7,689 bases of DNA from an uncultured Lachnospiraceae bacterium (GTDB lineage Bacteria; Bacillota; Clostridia; Lachnospirales; Lachnospiraceae). Positions 1-6,041 of this stretch are shown here, one piece after another. The stretch is from positions 1 through 7,689 of the forward strand of contig CANQEB010000109.1 in NCBI GenBank assembly GCA_947594085.1, written 5' to 3'. Under the pieces are notes generated by a model. It saw only the letters and a program-made list of their open reading frames with translations, searched no databases and was not told the origin of the DNA. The stretch's first letter is position 1. The number at the start of each line of letters is the position of its first letter. Position numbers and translations under genes: made by a program.

Positions 1-1017
1 CGTGTTCCAGTCGATGATCTGCTTCACAGCGTCAACCTTCTGCGTGTCCTTGTTCGCAAGAAGCCATGTGCCGCCCCAGAAGAAACCGATCGGGGACTCG
101 CAAACAGCCCAGTCGCCGTATGTGCCTTCGCCAACAGCCTCGCCGCCGCAGTTCGGAGCCATCGTGTAGTTGATCAGCCATGCCGGTCCAAAGAAACCGA
201 AGATGCCCTTCGCGCCTTCGCCCTTCATGTCAGCGTACCATGCCTCTGTCCAGTCCTGCGTGTCATTGTGGTAATCGTTCTCTTTGAGCTTCATAGACAG
301 ATCCAGGAACTCTTCTCTCTTCGGGTCGATGTTCAGCTTGCCGTCTACGATCCAACCCGTGTCGGAGCTGTTCTCAACTGCGTGCCAGAGATCGCCGTCA
401 CCGGAGATGATGCCGTAGCCCTTTGCCTTCAGCTCCTCAGCCGCTGCGAAGAACTGATCCCAGCTGCCGCTGCCGCCGCCGATCTTCTCGGAGATCGTTG
501 CAGGATCATCGGTTCCCCATACGTCCTGAGCGATGGAACGACGATAAATGAAAGCGCCGCCCGTAGCCTGATAGCCAAGTCCTACAACCTTGCCATCCGG
601 GTTCGTTCCGATATCTACGCTGTACTGCGCGATGTCAGCAGCCTCGAGCTCAGCAGCAACATCGATGCCGAGATCTTCGTATGGCATAGCATAACCAGAA
701 GCGTCGCCCTGTGTGTACTTCAGAACGAAAGCAGCCTCTGCACAGTAGATATCAGGAGCGTCGTCACCGCCCGCCTGCAGAGCCTGGTCAAGAGCCGGCT
801 GGTAAGCGCCGTCTGTGGTAGCGATGATGGTCGGGTTGATCGTGTAACCAAAATCCGGATGCGTCTCAACAAACTTGTTGATCATGTTCGGAACTTCGTC
901 CGTGAACGCATATACGTTGATCACATCGTCAGCGGCCATAACAACACTGCCGGTGCCTGCGCACATGGACATTGCCATAGCAAGACCAAGTGCAGTTGCG
1001 ATAAGTTTCTTTTTCAT
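1..1017 (-). CDS. Sugar ABC transporter substrate-binding protein SBP1 (3' end missing)
   Basis: This encodes the N-terminal 339 residues of an extracellular solute-binding protein of the CUT1 (family 1) sugar class, which captures a sugar outside the membrane and delivers it to a permease pair. The frame is open to the left edge, so the C-terminus is missing. The start is fixed by GGAGG seven bases before the ATG at 1017. A signal peptide is clear: KKK at 2-4, a hydrophobic stretch to about 27, and a VMA/ADD signal peptidase I site after residue 28. Cys19 sits in MSMCAG, which is a poor lipobox. Family-like landmarks are APDIYCAEA (87-95), GYQATGGAF (148-156), WTEAWYADM (256-264) and FWGGTWLLAN (313-322). 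Several of these align with SBP2 at 4354-5712, so the two are related paralogues. It is divergent from the AraC gene, which probably controls it. Its partner permeases, if separate, would lie left of the window. Substrate is unknown. Confidence 0.9.
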   Translation of the reverse strand, partial: MKKKLIATALGLAMAMSMCAGTGSVVMAADDVINVYAFTDEVPNMINKFVETHPDFGYTINPTIIATTDGAYQPALDQALQAGGDDAPDIYCAEAAFVLKYTQGDASGYAMPYEDLGIDVAAELEAADIAQYSVDIGTNPDGKVVGLGYQATGGAFIYRRSIAQDVWGTDDPATISEKIGGGSGSWDQFFAAAEELKAKGYGIISGDGDLWHAVENSSDTGWIVDGKLNIDPKREEFLDLSMKLKENDYHNDTQDWTEAWYADMKGEGAKGIFGFFGPAWLINYTMAPNCGGEAVGEGTYGDWAVCESPIGFFWGGTWLLANKDTQKVDAVKQIIDWNT

Positions 1018-1048
1018 GTACTTTACCTCCATATTTTTTGATGCTTTC

Positions 1049-1057
1049 ATTATATCA
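1049..1057 (-). promoter_or_regulatory. Candidate SBP1 promoter (extended -10)
   Basis: On the minus strand TGATATAAT gives a consensus -10 (TATAAT, 1049-1054) with an upstream TG, placing transcription start near 1042 and a leader of about 25 nt before the SBP1 ATG. No good -35 hexamer lies 16-18 bp upstream. A promoter with a strong -10 and poor -35 fits activator dependence, consistent with the neighbouring AraC-family gene. The activator link is inference. Confidence 0.55.
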
Positions 1058-1103
1058 GTCATTTTTATGCAATGATACAATATAATTGCCCTTTAAATAC
1101 AAT

Positions 1104-1111
1104 ATTCTTGC
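1104..1111 (-). promoter_or_regulatory. GCAAGAAT box A, upstream of SBP1
   Basis: GCAAGAAT (minus sense) lies about 62-69 bp upstream of the predicted SBP1 start site. It belongs to a 10-bp direct repeat TTCTTGCTAT on the plus strand (1105-1114 and 1157-1166). The two copies are 52 bp apart, close to five helical turns. The position suits an AraC-family activator. The assignment is inference from recurrence at three places in the window. Confidence 0.4.
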
Positions 1112-1140
1112 TATTTAGCACATAATTTTTATAATTCTAA

Positions 1141-1169
1141 TTGATTTTATTTGCAATTCTTGCTATAAT
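1141..1169 (+). promoter_or_regulatory. Promoter of the AraC-family gene
   Basis: TTGATT (1141-1146), a 17-bp spacer, and a perfect TATAAT (1164-1169) preceded by TGC make an extended -10 sigma-A promoter. Transcription would start near 1176, giving a leader of about 45 nt to the ATG at 1221. Confidence 0.75.
1154..1163 (-). promoter_or_regulatory. GCAAGAAT box B, inside the araC promoter spacer
   Basis: GCAAGAATTG (minus sense) occupies the spacer between the -35 and -10 elements of the AraC gene's promoter. The 23-bp block 1141-1163 matches the block 5858-5880 upstream of SBP2 at 18 of 23 positions. A protein bound here would block RNA polymerase, so negative autoregulation by AraC is plausible. 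Part of the similarity may simply reflect promoter-like composition. Confidence 0.4.
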
Positions 1170-1220
1170 AGAGGTAACAAATCGCAATATTTTCAAATAA
1201 TTTTTGGCAGGAGGTTCATT

Positions 1221-2135
1221 ATGTACACAGATCGTTTCGTTAGTTTGCACGAAAATGTGGAGTTTTTGGAGAATCCGCATATAGCTGTTTATCTAAATGA
1301 TGAGAACAGAGACTTCCCCACCCACTGGCATACGCCTATGGAGATTCTCATGCCCATCGACAATACATACACTGCCCGTATCAATAATAAAGAATATATT
1401 CTTCAGCCCTACGACATTCTCTTCGTCGCGCCGAATGTGCATCATTCCTATGTCGCCCCGGAATCCGGCCGGCGCTATTTCATTCTGGCCGACATGTCCG
1501 TACTGTTCAACATTCTGGATTTTCAGGAGATCCTTTCCTTTGTCAATCCGACCGCACTTTTCACTGCAGACGAAGCAGGTGATACTTACCTCCGGCTCAA
1601 GTCTCTGTTCATGGAGATCTGTGACGTGTATCTCGGCCATGAAAACATGTTCGTCCCTTCTCGCTCCTCCGAGGGGGAGGAAGACCAGACTCGTTCCATC
1701 AGCCTCACCGAATCTATCATTTACGCGAAGCTAATCGATATGCTGACGCTGATCGTCCAAAATCAGGACCGCTCCCAGCACGTTGGATTTTCCACCGGAA
1801 AACAGCAGGATTATATCAATCAATTCGTCATCATCTGTAACTATATCGACGCGCACTGTACCGAGAATCTTTCCCTGGAGAGCGCGGCAAAAATGTCCGG
1901 ATTCAGCAAATACCATTTCGCGAGACTGTTCAAGGAATTCACACACGAATCCTTCTATAAATATGTCAACAAAAAGAGAATCCAGTATTCTGAACAGCTG
2001 CTGCTCCACCAGAAATTATCTGTCACTGAAGTTGCCCTCTCATCCGGCTTCTCGAACACCTCTTCGTTCATCCGCATGTTCAAGCTGATGAACGGCTGCA
2101 CGCCGCGGGAATTTCGCAAGAACCAGGCTGGGTAA
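1221..2135 (+). CDS. AraC-family transcriptional regulator with N-terminal cupin domain
   Basis: This is a 304-residue cytoplasmic DNA-binding regulator, a typical length for the family. The N-terminal half looks like a cupin sugar-sensing domain: HWHTPMEI at 35-42, QPYDILFVAPNVHH at 62-75 (the usual PGD/PYD-type loop and histidines). The C-terminal half carries two helix-turn-helix units, LSLESAAKMSGFSKYHFARL (217-236) and VTEVALSSGFSNTSSFIRMF (268-287), followed by GCTPREFRK, the standard end of the AraC fold. A strong AGGAGG ends eight bases before the ATG. It is divergent from SBP1 across a 203-bp gap and convergent with the permease operon. Proteins of this type commonly activate adjacent sugar transport genes. 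GCAAGAAT boxes upstream of SBP1, araC and SBP2 are its candidate sites. The inducer cannot be read from the sequence. Confidence 0.93.
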   Translation: MYTDRFVSLHENVEFLENPHIAVYLNDENRDFPTHWHTPMEILMPIDNTYTARINNKEYILQPYDILFVAPNVHHSYVAPESGRRYFILADMSVLFNILDFQEILSFVNPTALFTADEAGDTYLRLKSLFMEICDVYLGHENMFVPSRSSEGEEDQTRSISLTESIIYAKLIDMLTLIVQNQDRSQHVGFSTGKQQDYINQFVIICNYIDAHCTENLSLESAAKMSGFSKYHFARLFKEFTHESFYKYVNKKRIQYSEQLLLHQKLSVTEVALSSGFSNTSSFIRMFKLMNGCTPREFRKNQAG

Positions 2136-2160
2136 GTAAGAGACCTGATAGTCAGAAGGC

Positions 2161-2179
2161 AGCTTGCCGCAGGCAAGCT
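2161..2179 (+). terminator. Hairpin after the AraC gene, possible terminator
   Basis: An 8-bp perfect stem (AGCTTGCC with GGCAAGCT) closes a GCA loop 26 bases after the AraC stop codon. There is no clear U-run on either side, so termination is uncertain. A second small hairpin, TGCACC-GTCA-GGTGCA, follows at 2217-2232. The rest of the 200-bp convergent gap shows no gene. Confidence 0.4.
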
Positions 2180-2238
2180 ACATAGAGATTTGTTGCAGAA
2201 AATCTTATCAGAAATGTGCACCGTCAGGTGCATCGCCA

Positions 2239-2270
2239 AAAGAATCGGGCTGCCGCAGCTGCGGCAGCCC
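2239..2270 (-). terminator. Likely terminator of the permease operon
   Basis: Positions 2247-2270 form a perfect 24-base inverted repeat, GGGCTGCCGCAG followed by its complement, giving a GC-rich stem of about 10 bp with a four-base loop. On the minus strand it is followed by GATTCTTTT, a modest U-rich tail. It lies 65 bases past the stop of the MalG-type permease. The plus-strand side is followed by A residues, so it fits minus-strand termination better than termination of the AraC transcript. Confidence 0.6.
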
Positions 2271-2335
2271 AAAAATATTATCTTGCTTGTGATTTTTGTC
2301 ATCTCTTCCGTAATGCAATGTCAGCCGAAGGACAA

Positions 2336-3199
2336 TCAGCCCTTCACACCGCCGAGCGCAACACCTGCCACGATGTACTTGGACAGGATCAGGTACGCAA
2401 TTACCAGCGGGATGATCGTCACGAACAGTCCTACATATACCACGCCATAGTCCGTACGGAACTGATCTGAATTGAGCAGCTGCACAAACATAGGCAGCGT
2501 CTTCTTGGAGTCCGTCGTCAGCATCATGGTCGGTGTGAACAGGTTGTTCCACTGTGCGATAAACTGGAAGATTGCCTGTGTCGCAACGGCCGGTTTCATG
2601 ATCGGCACAGCGATGCGGTTGAACGTGCGGAACTCACTGGAACCGTCGATACGCGCCGCCTCGATCATTTCCAGGGACAGCGTGCTCTCCATATACTGCT
2701 TCATAAAGAAGACAACCGTCGGAGCCGCAATCGCCGGAACAATCAGCGGAACATACGTGTCAACCAGGCCCAGATTCAGCATGAAGCGGTAGAAACCGAT
2801 GATCGTGATCTGGTTCGGCACCATCATAACCGCCATAATAAAGGACCACGCGAATTTCTTGAATTTAAAATTGTACACTTGAATGCCGTAGGCTGTCATG
2901 GTCGAAAAATAGACGGAACAAAACGTGCCCGGCACCGTGATCAGCAGAGAGTTCAACGCTGCCCTCTGCAGGGTAAGCTGCATACCGTTCTGCTTGAGCA
3001 GGAGGTTCTTCCAGTTCTCAATCAGATGCGTGGACGGAATCAAGGAAACACCCGCCTGAATTGCCGCCGAAGAACGTGTAGCGTTCATCACCAGAAGAAT
3101 AAACGGAAGCAAGCTGATGATGCAGAAAAATGCGCAGACAATATACCGGAATAATTTCTGACGCTTCAGCGATGCAGAATAGCTTTTCGACTTATTCAT
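2336..3199 (-). CDS. CUT1 sugar ABC transporter permease, MalG type
   Basis: This 287-residue inner-membrane protein is the second permease subunit of a sugar importer. Hydrophobic segments appear near 19-38, 83-105, 117-138, 148-166, 200-217 and 251-272, consistent with the usual six spans. The EAA loop that docks the ATPase is clear: EAARIDGSSEFRTFNRIAVP (180-199), followed by IMKP. The short C-terminus GGVKG is typical of MalG-type proteins. Its ATG overlaps the TGA of the upstream MalF-type gene in an ATGA junction (3196-3199), so the two are translationally coupled. It also has its own AGAGGAGG eight bases before the start. It is the last gene of the minus-strand operon and is followed by a hairpin at 2247-2270. 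No ATP-binding subunit gene follows it. Confidence 0.95.
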   Translation of the reverse strand: MNKSKSYSASLKRQKLFRYIVCAFFCIISLLPFILLVMNATRSSAAIQAGVSLIPSTHLIENWKNLLLKQNGMQLTLQRAALNSLLITVPGTFCSVYFSTMTAYGIQVYNFKFKKFAWSFIMAVMMVPNQITIIGFYRFMLNLGLVDTYVPLIVPAIAAPTVVFFMKQYMESTLSLEMIEAARIDGSSEFRTFNRIAVPIMKPAVATQAIFQFIAQWNNLFTPTMMLTTDSKKTLPMFVQLLNSDQFRTDYGVVYVGLFVTIIPLVIAYLILSKYIVAGVALGGVKG

Positions 3200-4158
3200 T
3201 TCGCACGCCTCCTCTCTGCCTTTGCCAGACGTTTCTCTTCTTTGTCACCCATCGTGGAGAACAGAATAAGACTGATCACCAGGGTAACGGCAAACAGTAC
3301 GACGGAAACGGTAGCCGCCTTACCGACATCCGAGTTGTACAGACGCATAATATACATCGTAACGGATGTAGAGGTGTCGTTCGGCTGACCCACCAGACCG
3401 GTCGAGGTCGGATTGAACAAGGCCGGAATATCGTACATCTGCAGACCACCAATCGCCGATGTCACCAGGACATACAGCATAATCGGCTTCAGGAGCGGAA
3501 GCGTCAAATACCGGAATTGTTGCCATCCTCCAGCGCCATCGATATCTGCGGCTTCGTAAAGTCCGGGATCAATACCCATAATTCCGGATATTAACAAAAG
3601 TGTCGTATTGCCATACCACATCCAGAACAGGATCAGCGAAATAAGGCCTCTCGTACCCATGGTGCTTGCCATGAAGTCATACGTCGGACTGATGATACCT
3701 ATATTCTGCAACGTCTTTGTGATCGGGCCATACTGTGAAAACAGCGCATGGAACAATACCGATACGGAAGCCGCTGTGATGATACTCGGCAAATAGATGA
3801 TTACCTTTACCGCGCCCGTGCCCTTCAGCTTGATCTTCTGATTGGAAAGCCATGCGGCCAGAAGCAGCGAAACCAGAATCTGCGGAATAAAGTTCATAAC
3901 CCACATCGTCACTGTATTTCCAAGATACTGCAGCACATATGCCTTTTCACCGGGTGCGAGCCCAAATACATTCAGGAAGTTCTGGATGCCTGCAAAGCTG
4001 CTGAATTCACGCCCGTTTCTCTTATAATATTCCAGCGTGCTGTAATAAAATGTGTTGATCAGCGGCCAGAGCTGAAAAAGCAAGTAGGCAATAAAGAACG
4101 GCGCTATGAACATATAGCCGTATTTGCCGTAGCTGACGCCCTTTTTTTTCTTTTTCAT
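3196..4158 (-). CDS. CUT1 sugar ABC transporter permease, MalF type
   Basis: This 320-residue membrane protein would pair with the MalG-type subunit to form the sugar channel. Six hydrophobic segments are visible, the first at about 15-33 after a basic KKKKK N-terminus. The EAA loop reads EAADIDGAGGWQQFRYLTLP (202-221), then LLKP. The C-terminus is strongly basic (KRLAKAERRRAK). I place the start at the ATG at 4156-4158. AAGGAGG lies 11 bases upstream of it. An in-frame ATG at 4177-4179 would add seven residues (MKEEIQG) but has no ribosome binding site, and the Shine-Dalgarno itself would then be coding. The gene follows SBP2 across a 195-bp gap with hairpins and overlaps the next permease by 4 bp. 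Substrate specificity is inferred only from the neighbouring phosphorylase gene. Confidence 0.94.
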   Translation of the reverse strand: MKKKKKGVSYGKYGYMFIAPFFIAYLLFQLWPLINTFYYSTLEYYKRNGREFSSFAGIQNFLNVFGLAPGEKAYVLQYLGNTVTMWVMNFIPQILVSLLLAAWLSNQKIKLKGTGAVKVIIYLPSIITAASVSVLFHALFSQYGPITKTLQNIGIISPTYDFMASTMGTRGLISLILFWMWYGNTTLLLISGIMGIDPGLYEAADIDGAGGWQQFRYLTLPLLKPIMLYVLVTSAIGGLQMYDIPALFNPTSTGLVGQPNDTSTSVTMYIMRLYNSDVGKAATVSVVLFAVTLVISLILFSTMGDKEEKRLAKAERRRAK

Positions 4159-4205
4159 TCCCTGTATTTCCTCCTTCATATCTTATATAATAATCCGGCG
4201 TCTTT

Positions 4206-4234
4206 CCTATAATGAAAAATTTTTTCATCATAGG
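4206..4234 (-). other. Second hairpin between SBP2 and the permeases
   Basis: CCTAT (4206-4210) pairs with ATAGG (4230-4234). After one A-C mismatch, the AT-rich arms from 4212 (ATGAAAAA) and to 4228 (TTTTTTCAT) continue the stem. It abuts the U-run of the upstream terminator hairpin and lies about 48 bases before the MalF-type start. It has no U-run of its own. It could protect a processed 5' end of the permease mRNA, or be only AT-rich symmetry. Confidence 0.4.
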
Positions 4235-4269
4235 AAAATGCTGCTTCTCCCTATCTGGAAGAAGCAGCA
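4235..4269 (-). terminator. Intra-operon terminator or attenuator after SBP2
   Basis: A 10-bp stem (TGCTGCTTCT, 4239-4248, with AGAAGCAGCA, 4260-4269) is followed on the minus strand by TTTTCC. It sits about 85 bases past the SBP2 stop and before the permease genes. Leaky terminators or stabilising hairpins in this position commonly give more binding protein than permease. The short U-run suggests incomplete termination. No convincing separate promoter for the permeases is visible. Confidence 0.65.
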
Positions 4270-4353
4270 CCCTTGTTCCCCTTAATCACTTAAGGTAAAA
4301 CCGACTCTTCTGCCACAGGAAATCTCTTCCACTGTCGCAAAACAAGCTGTAAA

Positions 4354-5712
4354 TTACTCTACGCTCAGGTAGGAGTAGGTGTCATGGATCGCTGCCTTCA
4401 AATCAGCAAGCGCGACGTCAAGCTCCTTCTCACCGGTCGTGAATGCCTGAACCTGCGTATCCAGCAGAGACAGGATGGTCTGATCCTCAGCGGTAACGGT
4501 AGAAGCGTCGATGCCGTCAGCCTGCGGCAGATAGAACTCGATGAAGTTCTGTCCAGCATCCGGATACAGCATGCCGTTTCCGTCTGCAGAAGCGCCGCTC
4601 TCGATGATCTTGGCAACAGCTTCTTTGTTGTTTACGAAGTCAGCGTTCAGTGCGTTGATCGCAACCATGCTGTCGGTCTCGCAGGTGAAGAACTTCATGA
4701 TCGTAGCAGCCAGCTCGGTGTCTGCGCAGTTCGCTGTAGCTGCAAGGCCTGTGCCGCCCCAGAATGTCTGTGCCGGAGTCGGAACAAGGATCGTCTGACC
4801 CTTCCATGCCTCACCGGTCAGGCTCCAGTATGTGAACCACGGGCATCCGAAGTATGCAAGTGCAGCATTGCTGGTCTCGCCGTCGCCGTCCATGTTTGCA
4901 TACCAGTCAGCGCTCCACTGAGCGGTGTTGTATGTAAGCTCCTCGTCGTACATCGTCTTAGCCAGCTCGAAGTACTTCGTAACATTCTCATCCAGAGTGA
5001 TCACATCGGAATCATCATAGAAACCAACGGTTCTGGAGTTCATAAGGATTCTCTTCAGCTCATCATAGCCGGAGAACAGCTTGCAGGTGCCGCCTGATGC
5101 TGCGTTCACGTCTCTTGCGGTCTGAAGAATGGTGTCATAGTCAGCAAACTTAGCTGCCAGCTCGGTCGGGTCGGTCGTGCCAAGATACTTCTCAGCCAGA
5201 TCCGCACGCACCTGGATGGAGCCCGGAGTTGCCTGCCAGAACATAGCTCTCATATTGCCGTCTGCATCAGAGCCAAGGTCGATGTTGTACTGATACATAT
5301 TCGCGCAGTCATCTGCCGTGATCCCAAGATCAGCAACGTTCATAACCCAGTCGCTTCCTACATACTTCTGTACATAGTCAACTTCCAGACCCATCAGATC
5401 CGGGTAAAGCGGGTTGGACGGATCATCCAGAACTGCGTCCAGCTTCGTCTGATAGTAATCAGAACCGCCGGTGTTTACGAATACGATTCTGGAATACTCA
5501 TCCGGATGCGCCTCTGCGAACGGGCCGTCAAGAATCTTCTTGATGTCGTCGTTCCAGCCCCATACTACGAATGCATCGTCGCTCTCCGCGTCACCTGTGA
5601 TTACGTTTTCAGGCTCGGTCTCTGCTTCGTCTGCTGCAAATACCGGAAACGCGAAAAGAGAAGTCGCCGTCGCAGCTGCCATCATCAGTGCAACAAATTT
5701 CTTCATTTTCAT
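4354..5712 (-). CDS. Sugar ABC transporter substrate-binding protein SBP2
   Basis: This 452-residue secreted protein is a CUT1-type solute-binding protein and the first gene of the SBP2-MalF-MalG transport operon. The start is supported by AAGGAGG eight bases upstream of the ATG. A signal peptide spans 1-26 (KMKK, hydrophobic core, VFA/ADE cleavage). No cysteine is present near the cleavage site, so there is no lipobox. An acidic stretch follows at 27-46. Landmarks shared with SBP1 are YPDLMGLEVDYV (103-114), ADLGI (127-131), FWQATPGS (158-165), WSADWYANM (266-274) and FWGGTGLAATAN (317-328). The abundant aromatic residues (WFTYW at 292-296) suit stacking against sugar rings. A promoter, a LacI-type operator and a GCAAGAAT box lie upstream. 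Cellobiose or cello-oligosaccharide is a plausible ligand given the nearby GH94 gene, but this is inference. Confidence 0.94.
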   Translation of the reverse strand: MKMKKFVALMMAAATATSLFAFPVFAADEAETEPENVITGDAESDDAFVVWGWNDDIKKILDGPFAEAHPDEYSRIVFVNTGGSDYYQTKLDAVLDDPSNPLYPDLMGLEVDYVQKYVGSDWVMNVADLGITADDCANMYQYNIDLGSDADGNMRAMFWQATPGSIQVRADLAEKYLGTTDPTELAAKFADYDTILQTARDVNAASGGTCKLFSGYDELKRILMNSRTVGFYDDSDVITLDENVTKYFELAKTMYDEELTYNTAQWSADWYANMDGDGETSNAALAYFGCPWFTYWSLTGEAWKGQTILVPTPAQTFWGGTGLAATANCADTELAATIMKFFTCETDSMVAINALNADFVNNKEAVAKIIESGASADGNGMLYPDAGQNFIEFYLPQADGIDASTVTAEDQTILSLLDTQVQAFTTGEKELDVALADLKAAIHDTYSYLSVE

Positions 5713-5778
5713 TGCTTGTTCCTCCTTGAATTTTGCCTTTCGGCATGATTTTGATAGTTACAGTTACAGCGAATTTCT

Positions 5779-5794
5779 TTACGAAATCGTTTAA
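5779..5794 (-). promoter_or_regulatory. LacI-type operator at the SBP2 promoter
   Basis: The minus-sense element TTAAACGATTTCGTAA shares 14 of 16 positions with the element in the lacI leader (7198-7213), including the whole 12-base core AAACGATTTCGT. It covers about +2 to +17 relative to the predicted start site, where a bound repressor would block initiation or early elongation. A CcpA cre-like site is the alternative, but the match to the cre consensus is weaker. Confidence 0.6.
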
Positions 5795-5802
5795 CCGCAT
5801 TA

Positions 5803-5831
5803 AATATACATCAGATTGTGCAATAATTCAA
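5803..5831 (-). promoter_or_regulatory. Promoter of the SBP2-permease operon
   Basis: Minus-strand TTGAAT (5826-5831), a 17-bp spacer (5809-5825) and TATATT (5803-5808) form a good sigma-A promoter. Transcription would start near 5796, leaving a leader of about 83 nt before the SBP2 ATG. Confidence 0.7.
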
Positions 5832-5870
5832 TAGATAATTTGTCCCTTTTATACATTTTGACATATTTTA

Positions 5871-5880
5871 CAATTCTTGC
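5871..5880 (-). promoter_or_regulatory. GCAAGAAT box C, upstream of SBP2
   Basis: GCAAGAATTG (minus sense) repeats the ten bases of box B at 1154-1163 and lies about 75-84 bp upstream of the predicted SBP2 start site, a usual activator position. The 23-bp block 5858-5880 matches 1141-1163 at 18 of 23 positions. I infer an AraC-protein site. From here to the lacI terminator (5881-5968) the sequence is AT-rich and I see nothing else in it. Confidence 0.4.
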
Positions 5881-5969
5881 CTCGAAAATACACAAAAATT
5901 GCTCTTTTCTGTCCCGTTTTTCCTTATTTTTCGGGCAAATTTGGCTTTGTGAACTTTTACCAAACAACG

Positions 5970-6001
5970 AAAAATGCCATCCGGCTCAGAACCTGATGGC
6001 A
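5970..6001 (-). terminator. Rho-independent terminator of the LacI-family gene
   Basis: On the minus strand GCCATC (outer arm 5995-6000) pairs with GATGGC (5976-5981), with further pairing of GGTT and AGCC inside. The stem is followed at once by a U-run (5970-5975). It lies about 40 bases past the lacI stop codon, so lacI is probably a single-gene transcript separated from the SBP2 operon. Confidence 0.85.
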
Positions 6002-6041
6002 GAAAATTCATGCTTTCACAATGTCAATATAAATCTATAAA

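Noticed and set aside
268..1041. A 257-codon plus-strand open frame over SBP1
   Set aside because: It is antisense to a well-supported binding-protein gene with signal peptide and ribosome binding site. Its translation shows no domain and it has no ribosome binding site.
1175..1190. Possible fourth LacI-type operator just after the araC start site (TAACAAATCG)
   Set aside because: It lacks one base of the core and the right arm diverges (CAAT in place of TTTT), so I cannot separate it from chance in AT-rich sequence.
4159..4205. Separate promoter for the permease genes (TATATA-like -10)
   Set aside because: The only -35 candidates are poor, and the layout is better explained by readthrough from SBP2.
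4280..4295. Inverted repeat CCTTAA-TCAC-TTAAGG after SBP2
   Set aside because: It has a short AT-rich stem without a U-run, and the stronger hairpin just downstream explains termination.
4384..5097. A 237-codon plus-strand open frame over SBP2
   Set aside because: It is a shadow of the SBP2 coding frame, with a cysteine- and arginine-rich translation lacking any family signature and no initiation signals.
5913..5936. CCCG and CGGG arms around a T-rich loop upstream of SBP2
   Set aside because: Only four base pairs close a long loop, which is not credible as a terminator or operator.
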